Shown here piece by piece: positions 7,688-18,308 of a stretch of DNA of 64,000 nucleotides. Source of the DNA: Candidatus Scalindua japonica. GTDB lineage: Bacteria > Planctomycetota > Brocadiia > Brocadiales > Scalinduaceae. Both the position numbers and the translations under genes were made by a program. The notes beneath the pieces are model-generated. The model did not search any database and was not told the DNA's origin. It saw only the letters and a program-made list of their open reading frames with translations. The stretch spans positions 227,299 to 291,298 of the forward strand of contig NZ_BAOS01000013.1 of assembly GCF_002443295.1 (NCBI RefSeq). The letters are read 5' to 3'. Position 1 is the stretch's first letter, and the number at the start of each line of letters is the position of its first letter.

Positions 7688-10333
7688 TCAATTCCCTTGT
7701 CTATTTAATTTTCTTACTGCAATATCGATAATGAACAGAAGAAGAGCCAGGGGAATAAGAAAGCCTTCGAGTCCCTTAGAAATTATCACCTCTTGTTCTT
7801 CTACCGTTATCTCTTCCTTTAACGGATTATACTTGCCACCTGTAATCTCCGCAATATTATTAAGCTGCGAAATATTATTGTCTTTAACCGCATATTCAAG
7901 CGGTATTGTTGCTGTCTTTTCCGGCACAATCAACCCTTTAGTCTTTAAATCTATAACCTTTCCGCGTCTCACCCTTGATATTTTCAAATTATAGGTACCC
8001 GGATTAACGCCATTCAGTTCCGAGATATATCTTTTCGGAGCTACCTGTTTGAGAAGAAGCTTTTGTCCATTTTCAATATAATCCGGTGATAGTAATCTCA
8101 CTTCCAACTTTGTATCATCTTTTAGTAGAGATGACGGTTCTATCTGCAAGGAGACTGTATCATCATCCGTTTTTACCTTAATATCATAATTCGCTTTAGA
8201 TATATCCCGCATAGACCATCTCACTACCTGAGACCAGAACTTATTAAACATTGCCCAGTTAATCCACTTTGAAGACCATCGTGCATTTGCGTCAGACGCG
8301 TAAACAACCACCTTACCCAGCCCGTATCTCCAATTAGCCAGAATTGGGTCTGTCTTCCCCATTATGTTCGTTACGAGCGGGACTTCAACATTCTCCTTTG
8401 CTTCTGTGATTGTATGCCCTTTTAACGGAGGAAACTGTTTGTCGTAAATACCTTTCAATATCTGGCTCTCCTGGTTAATTGTCGGATAGAAATGCTCTTC
8501 ATGGAAATCTGATTGTGAAACAAAATGTTCCGAGTCCTTTACTATTAACCTGGGTAACCTTATTATATCAGTTATCTGATAAAACTGTCCCTTTGTCTTC
8601 TTCGCTATATCTTCCAACAGTTTTGTATTCACGAGCCACGTCCCAAGAGCAATGGTCGAAACCGTTATATTTGCCTGCTGAAACTTACTGATCATTCTAT
8701 TATAATGATAATATATTGATTTCGTGTTTCCATCAGAAAGCAAAATAACATGATTCACTTTTGAATCTGTTCTCATAATTTGGCGATAAGCGGAGTCCAT
8801 GGCAGGAAAAATATCCGTTCCTCCATCCGCTTTTAACATACTCAGCTTTCTAATGATTTCTTTCTGGACTTCTTCTTTTTTCTTCAGTTCAACAATTGTA
8901 TACGGTGCTGTATCAAACGCAACAATACCAAAATTGTCATTTACTTTCAGCTGTTTAATCAGTTCAATTGATGCCTTTTTGGCAAAGAGCATCTTCCTGC
9001 CCAGCATACTCCCCGATTTGTCTATAATCAAGACCAAAGAGAGCCTTGTTTTCTTCTTTTTTTTGGGCGGTTCTCCTCCAATTATCTTAACCGGAAGTAT
9101 TTCTTCTATTTTAGTGCCTGAATATCCGCCTTCAGCCGTGATGTTTGCCCCGCACGTCATCACAAATCCTCCACCGTAATCTTTTACATATTTTTCTAAC
9201 AACGTCATTTGTCCAGCACTGATAAAATCTCTGGACACATTAGAGAAGATTATACTATCATATTTAAGATACTCTTTTAGAGTTTTTGGTATCTGGTCCG
9301 GAGTTTTTATCTCTACGGCAATTGTTTTATCTTTCAGTGCATCAGGCAGATACATCTTCTGGTTTTTAGCGCCATTAATATACAGCAGCCTCGTTTTACC
9401 TGAAACATTAACATAAGCAAACTTACTGTTATTTTCTTTATCCAGGTCGAGTTCGTCATCTTTAATATCTAAGTCTGCTTTAAATTTTATAAATCCTTGT
9501 TCTTTACTTTGGTACGGGACCTCAAATACACTTATTCCGTTCTTAAACTCAGTGTCCCACTCTTGTAGTATACCGCCCCCTTTGTGTAGCTTTAAATTGC
9601 CTTTGACCGCTCTATCATTTCTGTTGTCAATCACAACTTTTACTTTAAACATCTCACCCTCGTTTATTTCCCTGGGAACAGCAACTTTTTTTATTAATAT
9701 TTCGCCTTCTTCCCGGATATCTGGAGGAGATACAACAAAAACCTTTACATCATTACCTGTCGCCATTGTAAGCGCCTTTTCCACTTTACCCTGGTTCTCA
9801 TTGCCATCTGACAGGAGAACAACAATTTTAGATGAATCTTCCGGCATAATACCAAGGGTAGCCATTAAGCCACTCGCGATATCAGTCCTATCGGTGCTGA
9901 TATTTGAATCTGTAACTTTTCCGAGTATTTCCTCCAATTTCAGATCTTCCGTAAGTGTAGGTGTAATAACTTTTGATTCACCACCAAAGATTACCACTCC
10001 CTTTTTAATCTTCTCATCCAGAACACCATCTAACTCCTTTACATAGTTCCACATCCATTCTTTTCCTTCTAATGTGATACTATCAGACATATCCATCAAA
10101 TACACGGCACTGATTTCACGCTTTGATTTCTCCTTTCCGCTGAATCCCCCTAACACAAGGATTACAAGCAGGAATACGAAAGAGCGTAAAAATGTAGAAA
10201 GGATGATTTTTAAAACCGATACATGACGGTAGGCAAATATTGACACAATCCAGAAAACCGGAAGTGCATACAAAAACTTTAGATAATCAGGATTAGTAAA
10301 TTGATAATCAAACTCATTAAGAAAGTTTATCAT
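7688..10333 (-). CDS. membrane protein with two VWA domains and a GATase-like domain
   Basis: 881 residues. Two TM segments at the N-terminus (about 20-36 and 41-62) precede a first VWA domain with metal-site motif DMSDS at 81-85 and LLSDGNE at 173-179. A class-I-glutamine-amidotransferase-like region lacking a catalytic Cys pattern lies at about 315-415 (LLYINGAKN, YGGGFVMTCG). A second VWA domain starts at 433 with DKSGS at 438-442 and LLSDGNT later. A TM helix near 850-870 closes the protein. This architecture is typical of the large planctomycete VWA proteins encoded downstream of MoxR/DUF58; they are thought to work with the MoxR AAA+ chaperone in envelope complex assembly. Its ATG overlaps the stop of the upstream gene (ATGA). 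Confidence 0.88.
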   Translation of the reverse strand: MINFLNEFDYQFTNPDYLKFLYALPVFWIVSIFAYRHVSVLKIILSTFLRSFVFLLVILVLGGFSGKEKSKREISAVYLMDMSDSITLEGKEWMWNYVKELDGVLDEKIKKGVVIFGGESKVITPTLTEDLKLEEILGKVTDSNISTDRTDIASGLMATLGIMPEDSSKIVVLLSDGNENQGKVEKALTMATGNDVKVFVVSPPDIREEGEILIKKVAVPREINEGEMFKVKVVIDNRNDRAVKGNLKLHKGGGILQEWDTEFKNGISVFEVPYQSKEQGFIKFKADLDIKDDELDLDKENNSKFAYVNVSGKTRLLYINGAKNQKMYLPDALKDKTIAVEIKTPDQIPKTLKEYLKYDSIIFSNVSRDFISAGQMTLLEKYVKDYGGGFVMTCGANITAEGGYSGTKIEEILPVKIIGGEPPKKKKKTRLSLVLIIDKSGSMLGRKMLFAKKASIELIKQLKVNDNFGIVAFDTAPYTIVELKKKEEVQKEIIRKLSMLKADGGTDIFPAMDSAYRQIMRTDSKVNHVILLSDGNTKSIYYHYNRMISKFQQANITVSTIALGTWLVNTKLLEDIAKKTKGQFYQITDIIRLPRLIVKDSEHFVSQSDFHEEHFYPTINQESQILKGIYDKQFPPLKGHTITEAKENVEVPLVTNIMGKTDPILANWRYGLGKVVVYASDANARWSSKWINWAMFNKFWSQVVRWSMRDISKANYDIKVKTDDDTVSLQIEPSSLLKDDTKLEVRLLSPDYIENGQKLLLKQVAPKRYISELNGVNPGTYNLKISRVRRGKVIDLKTKGLIVPEKTATIPLEYAVKDNNISQLNNIAEITGGKYNPLKEEITVEEQEVIISKGLEGFLIPLALLLFIIDIAVRKLNRQGN

Positions 10334-12249
10334 ACAGTACCTGCCCTTACTTTCTTATGATAGAGCAACCATTCAATAAAAAGAAAAAATGGTACAAGTA
10401 AAAGAAGATATTTACCAAATTCTGTTTTTTTATCTTTTATCAGAGCTTCGGCTTCTTTCTCTTCAAATTTAAGTTCTACGTTGTCTGTCGATTCCGGAGC
10501 AATCCTTGACTCATTTTCATCAAAGAAATTTGCCACAAACCTGGTATTAAGATTAGCATCTGAAATTTTGTATTCTCCTGTATAATCTATTTTGTTAAAG
10601 ACAAAATCAGTTTCAGTAGCATCATATTTCAGTGTTTCGTTTATAGGCGTTACTATTTCAACATTTTCTGTCAAGGCATAGTTCAGCCTGTACTTCCCTC
10701 CTGTTAACAGTTTATTATGATTTTCCGACTCATACGGATTTAACCACTGGATAATATTAAGTGTCATAATAAGCATCCGTAAACCGTCAGATTTTGAAAA
10801 GTCAAAATCACTCAGATCAAAACCCAATGTTACTATCTTCCTTCCTTCATACCTACCTGCAAAGGCAATGGGAGAATCATTTAAATTATCTGAAATCTTT
10901 ATTAATGGATTTGACCAATCGGGAAGTTTCATGGTAAATGCTTCCTTAATATTTAAATTATCCAGGGTATTGAGATGCATCATCACAGGATGCGTATTGT
11001 CCCAGTCGAGTATCTTTACCTGTAACACCAGGTTGTGTTCTCGGACCAGTTCATTACTGAAAGCGCTACCCTCATCTGCCTGTAAATTCGATGAGTTCAA
11101 ATACGGCATTATGTACAATGAATTAATTCCGGGATTTTCTTCCGGAACAAACTTGTGAAAAATTGCGGCATCAAAATCTTTTATAAATTCCGGTTTATAC
11201 TTAGATGCACTCATCCGTGTTATTATTATCCGCTTGGTACTGTTTTCTATCTTCGCAAGCTCATTCTGCAGATTATAATTATCTGAAACTAATAATATAT
11301 TGATAGGTTTTATTTCATTAATTTTTGCATAAGCTGTATTATCAACTGAAAGAAAATCGTCCGTCTGTATACTGGCTTTTAAGATACCCGGGGCATTAAG
11401 ATTTTGTATACTTAATCTTTTCTGGCCATTACCTGATAATTCAAATTTCTTTTCCATTATGATTTCATCATTCAAGAAAACACTCAACCCAACCGTTTTA
11501 CTATCATCTGAATAATTTTCAATTGTTACATAAGCTTCTCGCTCCGTGTAATCTTTAAACATATCCTGATATACATCCAGAGACGAAATGGCAACGTTTG
11601 CAGATTTCTCTCCAAACGTAACAAATTTTATATTTCCCGACTTTAAATTGGTATAGTTTATTGAAGACGGTGATCTGTCGGTCAATACATACATCTCTCC
11701 TTTTTCTACATTTTTAAGAAATGAAACTCCCAGACTTACCCCCTCATCAAGGTTGGTTCCAGTATCTTTTGGCATTAAGTCTTTGATTACACTATTCAAC
11801 CTTGCTTTATCACCCGTAAAGTTACTGATAACCCTGGAAGTATAATTTGAAGAAATAACCATCATCTTATCTGATTGACCAAGTTTACCCACCATTTTAA
11901 GTGCATACGACCTGGCCTCGTCAAAACGTGATCCATTCTCTTCAATAGTTTGCATACTTGCAGATGAGTCAATGACAACAACAACACTCTTTCCGGAAAT
12001 ATTAATTATGCTGGATTTAAGATATGGCTTTGCAAGAAAAAAAACAAGAAGTAGAATAAGGAGTACTTGTAACAGGAAAAGAAGGTCTACCTTAAAGACT
12101 TTACTCCGTACAGTATCTTCCTTAAGTATTCCCCATGGAATCAGACTCGGCACATGCACTACATTTTTCTTTTTATTAAAAACATAGAATAATACGACAA
12201 GTCCTATTGATGCTAAATATCCAAATGCGATTAAATTTAAAAAACCCAT
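10330..12249 (-). CDS. BatA-like membrane VWA protein
   Basis: 639 residues. The N-terminus matches the BatA N-terminal domain: a first TM (about 5-23), the VPSLIPWGILK segment, and a second TM (55-73). The VWA metal site DSSAS is at 94-98, preceded by KSVVVVI. The middle (about 250-500) is a beta-rich region plus a GATase-like strand pattern (INILLVSDNYNL), and a last TM lies near residues 612-630. These proteins are the usual partners of MoxR and DUF58. It is coupled downstream to the double-VWA gene by a 4-base overlap. MoxR and DUF58 themselves are not upstream but 24-26 kb away at 35.8-38.0 kb. Confidence 0.87.
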   Translation of the reverse strand: MGFLNLIAFGYLASIGLVVLFYVFNKKKNVVHVPSLIPWGILKEDTVRSKVFKVDLLFLLQVLLILLLVFFLAKPYLKSSIINISGKSVVVVIDSSASMQTIEENGSRFDEARSYALKMVGKLGQSDKMMVISSNYTSRVISNFTGDKARLNSVIKDLMPKDTGTNLDEGVSLGVSFLKNVEKGEMYVLTDRSPSSINYTNLKSGNIKFVTFGEKSANVAISSLDVYQDMFKDYTEREAYVTIENYSDDSKTVGLSVFLNDEIIMEKKFELSGNGQKRLSIQNLNAPGILKASIQTDDFLSVDNTAYAKINEIKPINILLVSDNYNLQNELAKIENSTKRIIITRMSASKYKPEFIKDFDAAIFHKFVPEENPGINSLYIMPYLNSSNLQADEGSAFSNELVREHNLVLQVKILDWDNTHPVMMHLNTLDNLNIKEAFTMKLPDWSNPLIKISDNLNDSPIAFAGRYEGRKIVTLGFDLSDFDFSKSDGLRMLIMTLNIIQWLNPYESENHNKLLTGGKYRLNYALTENVEIVTPINETLKYDATETDFVFNKIDYTGEYKISDANLNTRFVANFFDENESRIAPESTDNVELKFEEKEAEALIKDKKTEFGKYLLLLVPFFLFIEWLLYHKKVRAGTV

Positions 12250-12893
12250 AAATTAGCTAATAAAATGTTTATGATCATGTTTACAGCTTGATAAAAATCA
12301 TATATATTATTATAACATAATAACTTAAGGTGTATGTGTTTACAACAAATATTTACAGTCAAATGTAACATCTAAGGACATATAGGCATGCAGATATCAA
12401 CAAGCCCTTCGGCGAGATGAACCTTTCTACATTGTTGTCTCGTGTTTATTAAGAAGTACAGTGTCAAACCGAAAGTAACGGTAGGGTACGGGGAAGTACA
12501 CTTGCTCCCCGCATGAATGATGAGTCGCTCACCCGGATGAATCCGTTCGGACGGGGACTGGGACAAGCAAGTGGATCACTGGTTCGAGTACAGTATCTCC
12601 CATATTGCCATACAGGGAGTTATGACAAAATGAAAAGTATTTACAACCACCTTTTTGAGCTATTGTAGTAGGATTGTAGTCAAACTTTTCCAAAATCTGG
12701 ACACCTGCCATTAAGCATTCTACCGCATCATAATGGCTTAACATAAAAGATACTATACAGTTATGTAATTGAAAAGAATACACTTGAAACAATTCGGATA
12801 TACTATGTTACTATACAGAAATAATAAATAAGATTACTAGCCGTCATAGTGAGAAAAGTAAATTGGAAAAAAGAAAAGATCAAATAGCTTTAA
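12250..12893. other. gene-poor region with a degraded intergenic repeat
   Basis: No intact gene. 12500-12580 contains a sequence (AACGGATTCATCCGGGTGAG on the minus strand) that resembles stretches near 49840-49895 and 62990-63050. Frames in 12372-12792 have no family pattern. It looks like mobile-element or repeat debris between the VWA operon and the AsmA-like gene. Confidence 0.4.
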
Positions 12894-13145
12894 CTCAAGT
12901 GTTATACTTTTATAATTGTAGAAGAGTATGTCACTCACTATATTATGCCAAATGACCAGAAGGGAGATGCTCTTCATTTAGCCCTTGCATCCTGTCACCA
13001 TTCTTACTTTTTGCTGAATTGGAACTGTGCCCATTTAGCGAATGTAAATAAATTTGAGCACATTCGACACATCAATACTATGCTGGGATTGTATGTTCCA
13101 ATCTCAACCACACCTTATGAATTACTTTACTGGGAGGGAAAATAA
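12894..13145 (+). pseudogene. C-terminal remnant of a PIN-domain (VapC-like) toxin
   Basis: The frame from 12894, just after an in-frame stop, reads VEEYVTHYIMPNDQKGDALHLALA and then LLNWNCAHLANVNKFEHIR. The GDALHLA and WNCxHLANxNKxxHI motifs are the conserved C-terminal half of PIN-domain toxins. The N-terminal half with the first catalytic acidic residues is absent, and no antitoxin gene precedes it. The ATG at 12945 would give only 66 residues. The remnant is inactive or nearly so. Confidence 0.75.
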
Positions 13146-13242
13146 GGGAAGCTACCTGATTTTGTTAACTGAAATTACTGCTGGTTAAAAATATGCTGAA
13201 TAATTACCAAAAAAAATATATATAGGATTATCAGGTTTTTTA

Positions 13243-16200
13243 TTGATTGTGCTTTTGGTCTTTCATTATCTGGGACCAACATTCGTTAACTCAGAAGGAA
13301 TGAAGAAAAAGGTCCAGACCGTTATCTCACAAAAAGTAGGCGGCAAAGTGGAATATAAGACCGTTGATCTATCAATATTTCCAATCATTCATGCTGTCAT
13401 TCATCAGGTAAGTATTTCCATACCGGAAAAGGGTGAGGGAACGATAAAGACGTTGAACATCATTCCGAAGATATTACCCCTTTTCATCGGTAAATTTCTC
13501 ATTGACAAAATCCGGATAGAATCTCCCGATATGAAGATGGTAATGCCCCGGAGTTTTGAGCAAAGCAATGAAGCTAAGGAACCCTTCAATCTTGATACAT
13601 TCAAAGATACGGTGATCGGTATGTTATCTCCTTTGACAACAGAACTACAGGAATTTCAAATTACCATCAAAGATGGAGCATTCAATCTTATTGAAGAGGC
13701 TGTAATGGTTTTTACCTTGCGTAATGTACAGGCGGAAATTGGTTGTCTTTCTCAAGAGATAAAAATCAAAATAAATGGTACATCCAGTATTTGTAAAGAT
13801 ATTTCGGTGATTGCGAGTTTTGGCCAGAAAGATTTGAAAGGCAAGGGAGAGGTTGAACTCAGACACTTTCAGCCGCAGACTCTTTTTGACCGTTTTTTAC
13901 CGGATGCTGTTTATCGAATATCAGAACCGATTGATAAGGTGATTGTGAACCTTAAAACAGATGGGCCCAATGATTTACAGGTCGGATTAAAAGGCTCCTT
14001 ACCCAATCTGACATTACGTAAGGGAGACATGCAATCAGTCATAAAATGTAAAAACATGGAGGGTTCTCTTCATTTTGAGGAAGGCAAAACGAAAATATCT
14101 CTTACAGATCTTGACCTTGATCAACCTCAGCTCAATATGATTGGAGACTTTGTTGTCGATCATGAAACGCAGCAAATCAACCTGGAGCTTACGGGTCGTG
14201 ATATTGACATTCCTACGGTACGGGAAAAAGCTCTGGCTTTTGCAGGAGATAATGAGGTAGTAAAAACACTTTTTCAAATTTTGAAAGGTGGCAGATTGCC
14301 TGACATCGTAATCAGGAGTCAGGGAAGGTCATTTGGTGATCTTGGTAACATGGAAAACCTTGTCATAAAGGGTAATATTCGTGAAGGTAAAATCTTAATT
14401 CCTGGTCCTGATTTTATTTTGGAAAATGTCACGGGGGATCTGGTTGTTGAACAGGGCATCCTGGAAGGCACTAAAATTGATGCTAAACTTAAAGATGCTT
14501 TCGGCAGGGAAGGAAGAATCAGCGTCGGCCTTACCGGAAAGGATGCACCTCTTCATGTTGAAACAAAGATAACAACAGATGCCGAACAAATTCCGCCACT
14601 TCTCAAGAGATTAACTAAAAATAAAAACTTTTTAAGTGCAATCAAACGGCTAATAAACGTTAAAGGAACGGTTACCGGTACACTTGTCATCGGTGGACGT
14701 CTTGACGCAATTACCGCAAAAGTGGATATTGATAGAATCAATGTCTCTGCTCATTACGACGGGGTTCCATTCCCCTTACAGATTAATGATGGGAGGGTTC
14801 ATTATGATGGGGAGAACATAAGTATGACAAACCTGGGAGGTACATTTGGCAGTTCTTTGTTTTCAGAACTTACGGCCGGGATAAGCCTTGGAGAAGATGC
14901 CAGTATAGAAATTCAATCAGGGAGGATCCTGGCTTTACTCAAAGAATTATACCCATGGGTATACTCATTTGAGAAAGTGGAAAAAGGCCTTAAAGATGTA
15001 AAAGCAGTAAGTGGTATCCTTCGGTTTTCGTCATTGAAGCTGCATGGTCCGCTTGCCATGCCGGAAAGCTGGAGTATAGAGGCAACGGGTGAGGTTGAAG
15101 ATCTTATCGTGGATACAACCCTATTCCCAGAGTCAATTAAAATAGAAAAAGGAAATCTTAAAGCAGTGGAGAATAAGATCCTTTTGACAGCTGCAAAGGT
15201 AAATGCAGGAGACAGTTCATTAAGAATATCAGCAACGGTTAATCATCATATGACAGAGTTTGTCAAGGTTGATATTGGATTCGAAGGGGAAATGGGAAAG
15301 GAATCAATGAATTGGATAGAAAACCGTTTTAAGCTACCAGCAGAATTTAGTATCAGGCCGCCACTCTCCATACCAGAGGCCCATCTAACCTGGAAAAAAG
15401 ATTCAGGCATATCATTTATCAGTACTCTTGTGTTTCAAGATGGCCCCGGAATTTCTTTTGATATGTTTCTGAATGCTGAAGGCTTGAAGATTAATAACAT
15501 TCTTATTCAGGACGCAGAAACCAACGCTTCTTTTGCATGCGGCCTTAAAGAAGAGGTGATTGACTTTAGTTTTACCGGTAATTTGTCACATACGACTACG
15601 GATAAAATTTTCCACAATACCCCATTTTCTAAGGAGTGGATAAAGGGTGATTTCGAGGCACATATCCTGTTGGATAAACCGAAACATTCTATATTTCACG
15701 GTATACTTGAAGGGGGGGATTTCTCATTCCCCTGGATACAAAAGGTACCCTTGAACATAAACGATATTGCATTGCATGCAGATAACAAAAGTGTCATGGT
15801 AGATTCTCTCAGACTCACCTGGAAAGACAATCACCTTTCAGTAAATGGTGATGTTAATATTTCTGAAAATGGTTTTCTCTTTGATTTGGTTATGTCTGCC
15901 GATGGAATAAACTGGGATACAATCAGAAAAACCCTGGATATTGGGAATAAAAAACAAGATAAGAATGAGGATAATAAAAAAAAAGAGGAGGAGAGTGAAG
16001 AGAGCCATTTTTGGGAACTTCCCATAAAGGGTTTTCTCAGATTAGATGCGGAATCCTTCACGTTCGACCAATACACCTGGGAGCCGTTACAGGCCAAACT
16101 CTCCTTCGACCCTGATTGTATAAGCATAGAGGTTATTGATGCCAATGTATGCGGAACTTCCTGCCCCGGAGTATTGGAAGTAACCCCTCAGGATATATCA

Positions 16201-16860
16201 TTAGATTTTCAATTACAGAGCCGTAATCAAGAATTAAGTACAACAATACAATGTTTTGGTGATAAAAACGATTTTATAACGGGTGAGCTTCACCTTGAGG
16301 CTCAGGCAATGGCACGTGGAGCAAGTAAAGAATTAGTTAAGTCGCTTAATGGAAATTTTGAAGGTACCGCAAAGAATGGAAAGATAAGCCGCTTTGGATT
16401 GTTAGCAAAGATTTTTGCCTTCCTGAATCTTACTGAGACTTTCAGGGGCAAGTTACCGGGCATTACAAAGGAAGGGTTTCCGTATAAATCCATGACTCTA
16501 AACGGAGAAATACAGAATGGTCTTTTTATGATAAATGAATACGTCTTAGACGCTCCTTCAATGCGAGTAACCAGTCATGGTTCTGTCGATATTTTTGCGA
16601 ATGAATTAGATCTTGAGTTACTAATGTCTCCTTTTAAAACTGTCGATTTTATCATAAATAACATACCAATAATAAGAGGCATTTTAGGCGGCACCCTTGT
16701 CTCCATTCCTGTTAAAGTAAAAGGCGATATTGAAAACCCGATGATTTCATACTTTCCCTTTTCAGTTGTTGGCAGAAAATTGCTGAATACGACAAAGAGA
16801 GCTCTGAATACACCGGCGAATATTATAAAACCGCTCATACCAGGCAAGGGGAAAAAATGA
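13243..16860 (+). CDS. giant AsmA-like envelope protein (start region frameshifted)
   Basis: 1205 residues from a TTG at 13243. An N-terminal TM (LLIVLLVFHYLG) is followed by about 1150 residues of beta-rich, repetitive AsmA/DUF748-type sequence and the AsmA-like C-terminal part (DVDIFANELDLELLMSPFKT-like pattern, then IIRGILGG and PVKVKGDIENP). A Lys/Glu-rich spacer lies at about 905-925. AsmA-like proteins are single-pass periplasmic bridges linked to lipid transport between membranes. No ATG fits the main frame; an ATG at 13193 reads MLNNYQKK into an A8 run one base out of frame, and an extra A would join it to YIGLSGFLLIVLL, a good signal anchor. The gene is therefore likely to start at 13193 with an indel or slippage at 13209-13216. 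Confidence 0.85.
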   Translation: MIVLLVFHYLGPTFVNSEGMKKKVQTVISQKVGGKVEYKTVDLSIFPIIHAVIHQVSISIPEKGEGTIKTLNIIPKILPLFIGKFLIDKIRIESPDMKMVMPRSFEQSNEAKEPFNLDTFKDTVIGMLSPLTTELQEFQITIKDGAFNLIEEAVMVFTLRNVQAEIGCLSQEIKIKINGTSSICKDISVIASFGQKDLKGKGEVELRHFQPQTLFDRFLPDAVYRISEPIDKVIVNLKTDGPNDLQVGLKGSLPNLTLRKGDMQSVIKCKNMEGSLHFEEGKTKISLTDLDLDQPQLNMIGDFVVDHETQQINLELTGRDIDIPTVREKALAFAGDNEVVKTLFQILKGGRLPDIVIRSQGRSFGDLGNMENLVIKGNIREGKILIPGPDFILENVTGDLVVEQGILEGTKIDAKLKDAFGREGRISVGLTGKDAPLHVETKITTDAEQIPPLLKRLTKNKNFLSAIKRLINVKGTVTGTLVIGGRLDAITAKVDIDRINVSAHYDGVPFPLQINDGRVHYDGENISMTNLGGTFGSSLFSELTAGISLGEDASIEIQSGRILALLKELYPWVYSFEKVEKGLKDVKAVSGILRFSSLKLHGPLAMPESWSIEATGEVEDLIVDTTLFPESIKIEKGNLKAVENKILLTAAKVNAGDSSLRISATVNHHMTEFVKVDIGFEGEMGKESMNWIENRFKLPAEFSIRPPLSIPEAHLTWKKDSGISFISTLVFQDGPGISFDMFLNAEGLKINNILIQDAETNASFACGLKEEVIDFSFTGNLSHTTTDKIFHNTPFSKEWIKGDFEAHILLDKPKHSIFHGILEGGDFSFPWIQKVPLNINDIALHADNKSVMVDSLRLTWKDNHLSVNGDVNISENGFLFDLVMSADGINWDTIRKTLDIGNKKQDKNEDNKKKEEESEESHFWELPIKGFLRLDAESFTFDQYTWEPLQAKLSFDPDCISIEVIDANVCGTSCPGVLEVTPQDISLDFQLQSRNQELSTTIQCFGDKNDFITGELHLEAQAMARGASKELVKSLNGNFEGTAKNGKISRFGLLAKIFAFLNLTETFRGKLPGITKEGFPYKSMTLNGEIQNGLFMINEYVLDAPSMRVTSHGSVDIFANELDLELLMSPFKTVDFIINNIPIIRGILGGTLVSIPVKVKGDIENPMISYFPFSVVGRKLLNTTKRALNTPANIIKPLIPGKGKK

Positions 16861-16879
16861 TCATCACAAGTTCTTTACT

Positions 16880-17275
16880 TTGGCTATTCAATCTGATGCA
16901 GTGTTTCTTGCCAATATTTTGCAAAAGAAAAGGTGGTCTATAATAAAAAGTGAGAATCCAGTATTCGTTACTTCTGATAAAGCTGGTTTGCAAAGGGAAA
17001 TTAACGGACATAAAACAAAGAATAAAAACGAACAAGACGGTCTTCTATACATTTTCCCAAGACACTATACAACAGGAGGAATTAAGGGTAAGTTATTAAT
17101 CTGTTATAATGAACAGAAAGAGAAGAATCTTAGGGAATTAAACTCTTTATACATAGTCTATATAAGAGATATAATGGAAGGGTTTAGATTAACACGAACT
17201 GTTGCTCTAACAAAAAATCAGAAAAAAATACTAAAATCTATTGATAAAAAACTCTTATCATGTTGTAGCGGGTAA
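16880..17275 (+). pseudogene. C-terminal fragment resembling DUF4238
   Basis: The frame (TTG at 16880, open further upstream into the AsmA gene's end) reads FLANILQKKRWSIIKSENPVFVTSD, a pattern seen in the later half of DUF4238 proteins (W-x-x-x-x-x-x-x-FVTSD). Then follow about 90 residues including IFPRHYTTGGIKG. A full DUF4238 protein has 250-300 residues, and there is no room upstream for the missing half because the AsmA gene ends at 16860. I read it as a truncated remnant; an expressed short protein is less likely. Confidence 0.45.
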
Positions 17276-17375
17276 AAACAGACAGGAATTTGGGTAACAA
17301 GGCAAGTACCTGTCTCAGGAGAAATTATTTTGTAGCTTCTGCAGGCATTTTGACAATTTCTTTAAATCCCTGATA

Positions 17376-17777
17376 CTATACGATAAGCAAGGTCAAAAGG
17401 AAGGCCTGCTTCAAGGATTTTTTTCTAACCACTTCATGGTTGTACTCTGCTTTTTCAATATAAACTTTCTTTGTTTCCGTATCATAAATCTTGTAAGAAG
17501 CCATAGGGATAACGTCTCGTGGCTGATCAACGGAACCTGGATTGATGTAGTAACGTTGGCCTGGACTCAAGGAAATATCAAATGTTTCCAACCTCTCCAC
17601 AGACTGTCGTTCTTGCAACATGAGCTTTTTATCGAATTGGTCTGTAGGGATAAAGACGGAAGCGTGCACGTCTCTTTTGTGTTTTGTATACAAATATGCC
17701 GCTGGTTTATGTGTGTACCCGGCAAATGTTATCTTTGAATTTAATATGCTGTAATTTAATAAAATAGAATTCATCAC
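17376..17777 (-). pseudogene. C-terminal remnant of a calcineurin-like metallophosphoesterase
   Basis: The frame contains FAGYTHKPAAY and, later, YYINPGSVDQPRDVIPMASY and YDTETKKV. INPGSVxQPRD with the preceding G-H-T-H-x-P motif is the C-terminal part of YfcE/MJ0936-like phosphoesterases. Here the first metal-binding His of GHTH is Tyr, and the N-terminal half (DxH, GDxx, GNH motifs) is missing. The product cannot be an active enzyme. The intact gene at 54459-54935 is a different member of the superfamily. Confidence 0.7.
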
Positions 17778-18308
17778 ATAATATTATGTTAAACACTCTA
17801 TTAATTAATTATATTGCCTTATTAATGCATATTTGTTTCATTTGGAGCCAAATATATACTGAATAGTTTGTAATAGTAACTGTGCTCATAGTTGTCAATT
17901 TTTTTTAATAAGTGTTCATGTACCCAAATTCATCAAATGCAAAATTTATCGTTTATTAATGAATGCAAGGAACTTAACTCAGGTTTTGAATGTTAGCATT
18001 GTTTTGAAGCAGTGATTAATTAATTTACATACAACAAGAGAGAGTGTGTGTGATGCTTGAAGAGAGTACCAACGGAGCATAACGACAACATTAGAAGACA
18101 AACGTAAAAATAGTTGAAAAGCGGTTGAAAAGTTACTTGCTATTGGTGATGATCTTGATTACATTAATGAACATATAAAGAAATGAAGCAAAGAAGAATA
18201 CTTTGGTGTTAGATATAATTTTTGAGAGTTTTAATAAAAGGCAAAGCTCTGGAGTCACTTATTCAATTAGATGTTTGTTTCTTCAACAAAATATTTTTGT
18301 ATTTACTC
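17778..18308. other. intergenic stretch with a short coding-like tail
   Basis: AT-rich. At 18121-18186 on the plus strand a frame ends VEKLLAIGDDLDYINEHIKK and a stop; it is preceded closely by an in-frame stop and may be the tail of a lost gene. Nothing else recognised. Confidence 0.4.

Noticed and set aside
12372..12792. Two minus-strand frames of 64 and 87 codons
   Set aside because: No ribosome site or family pattern, and they overlap a degraded repeat.
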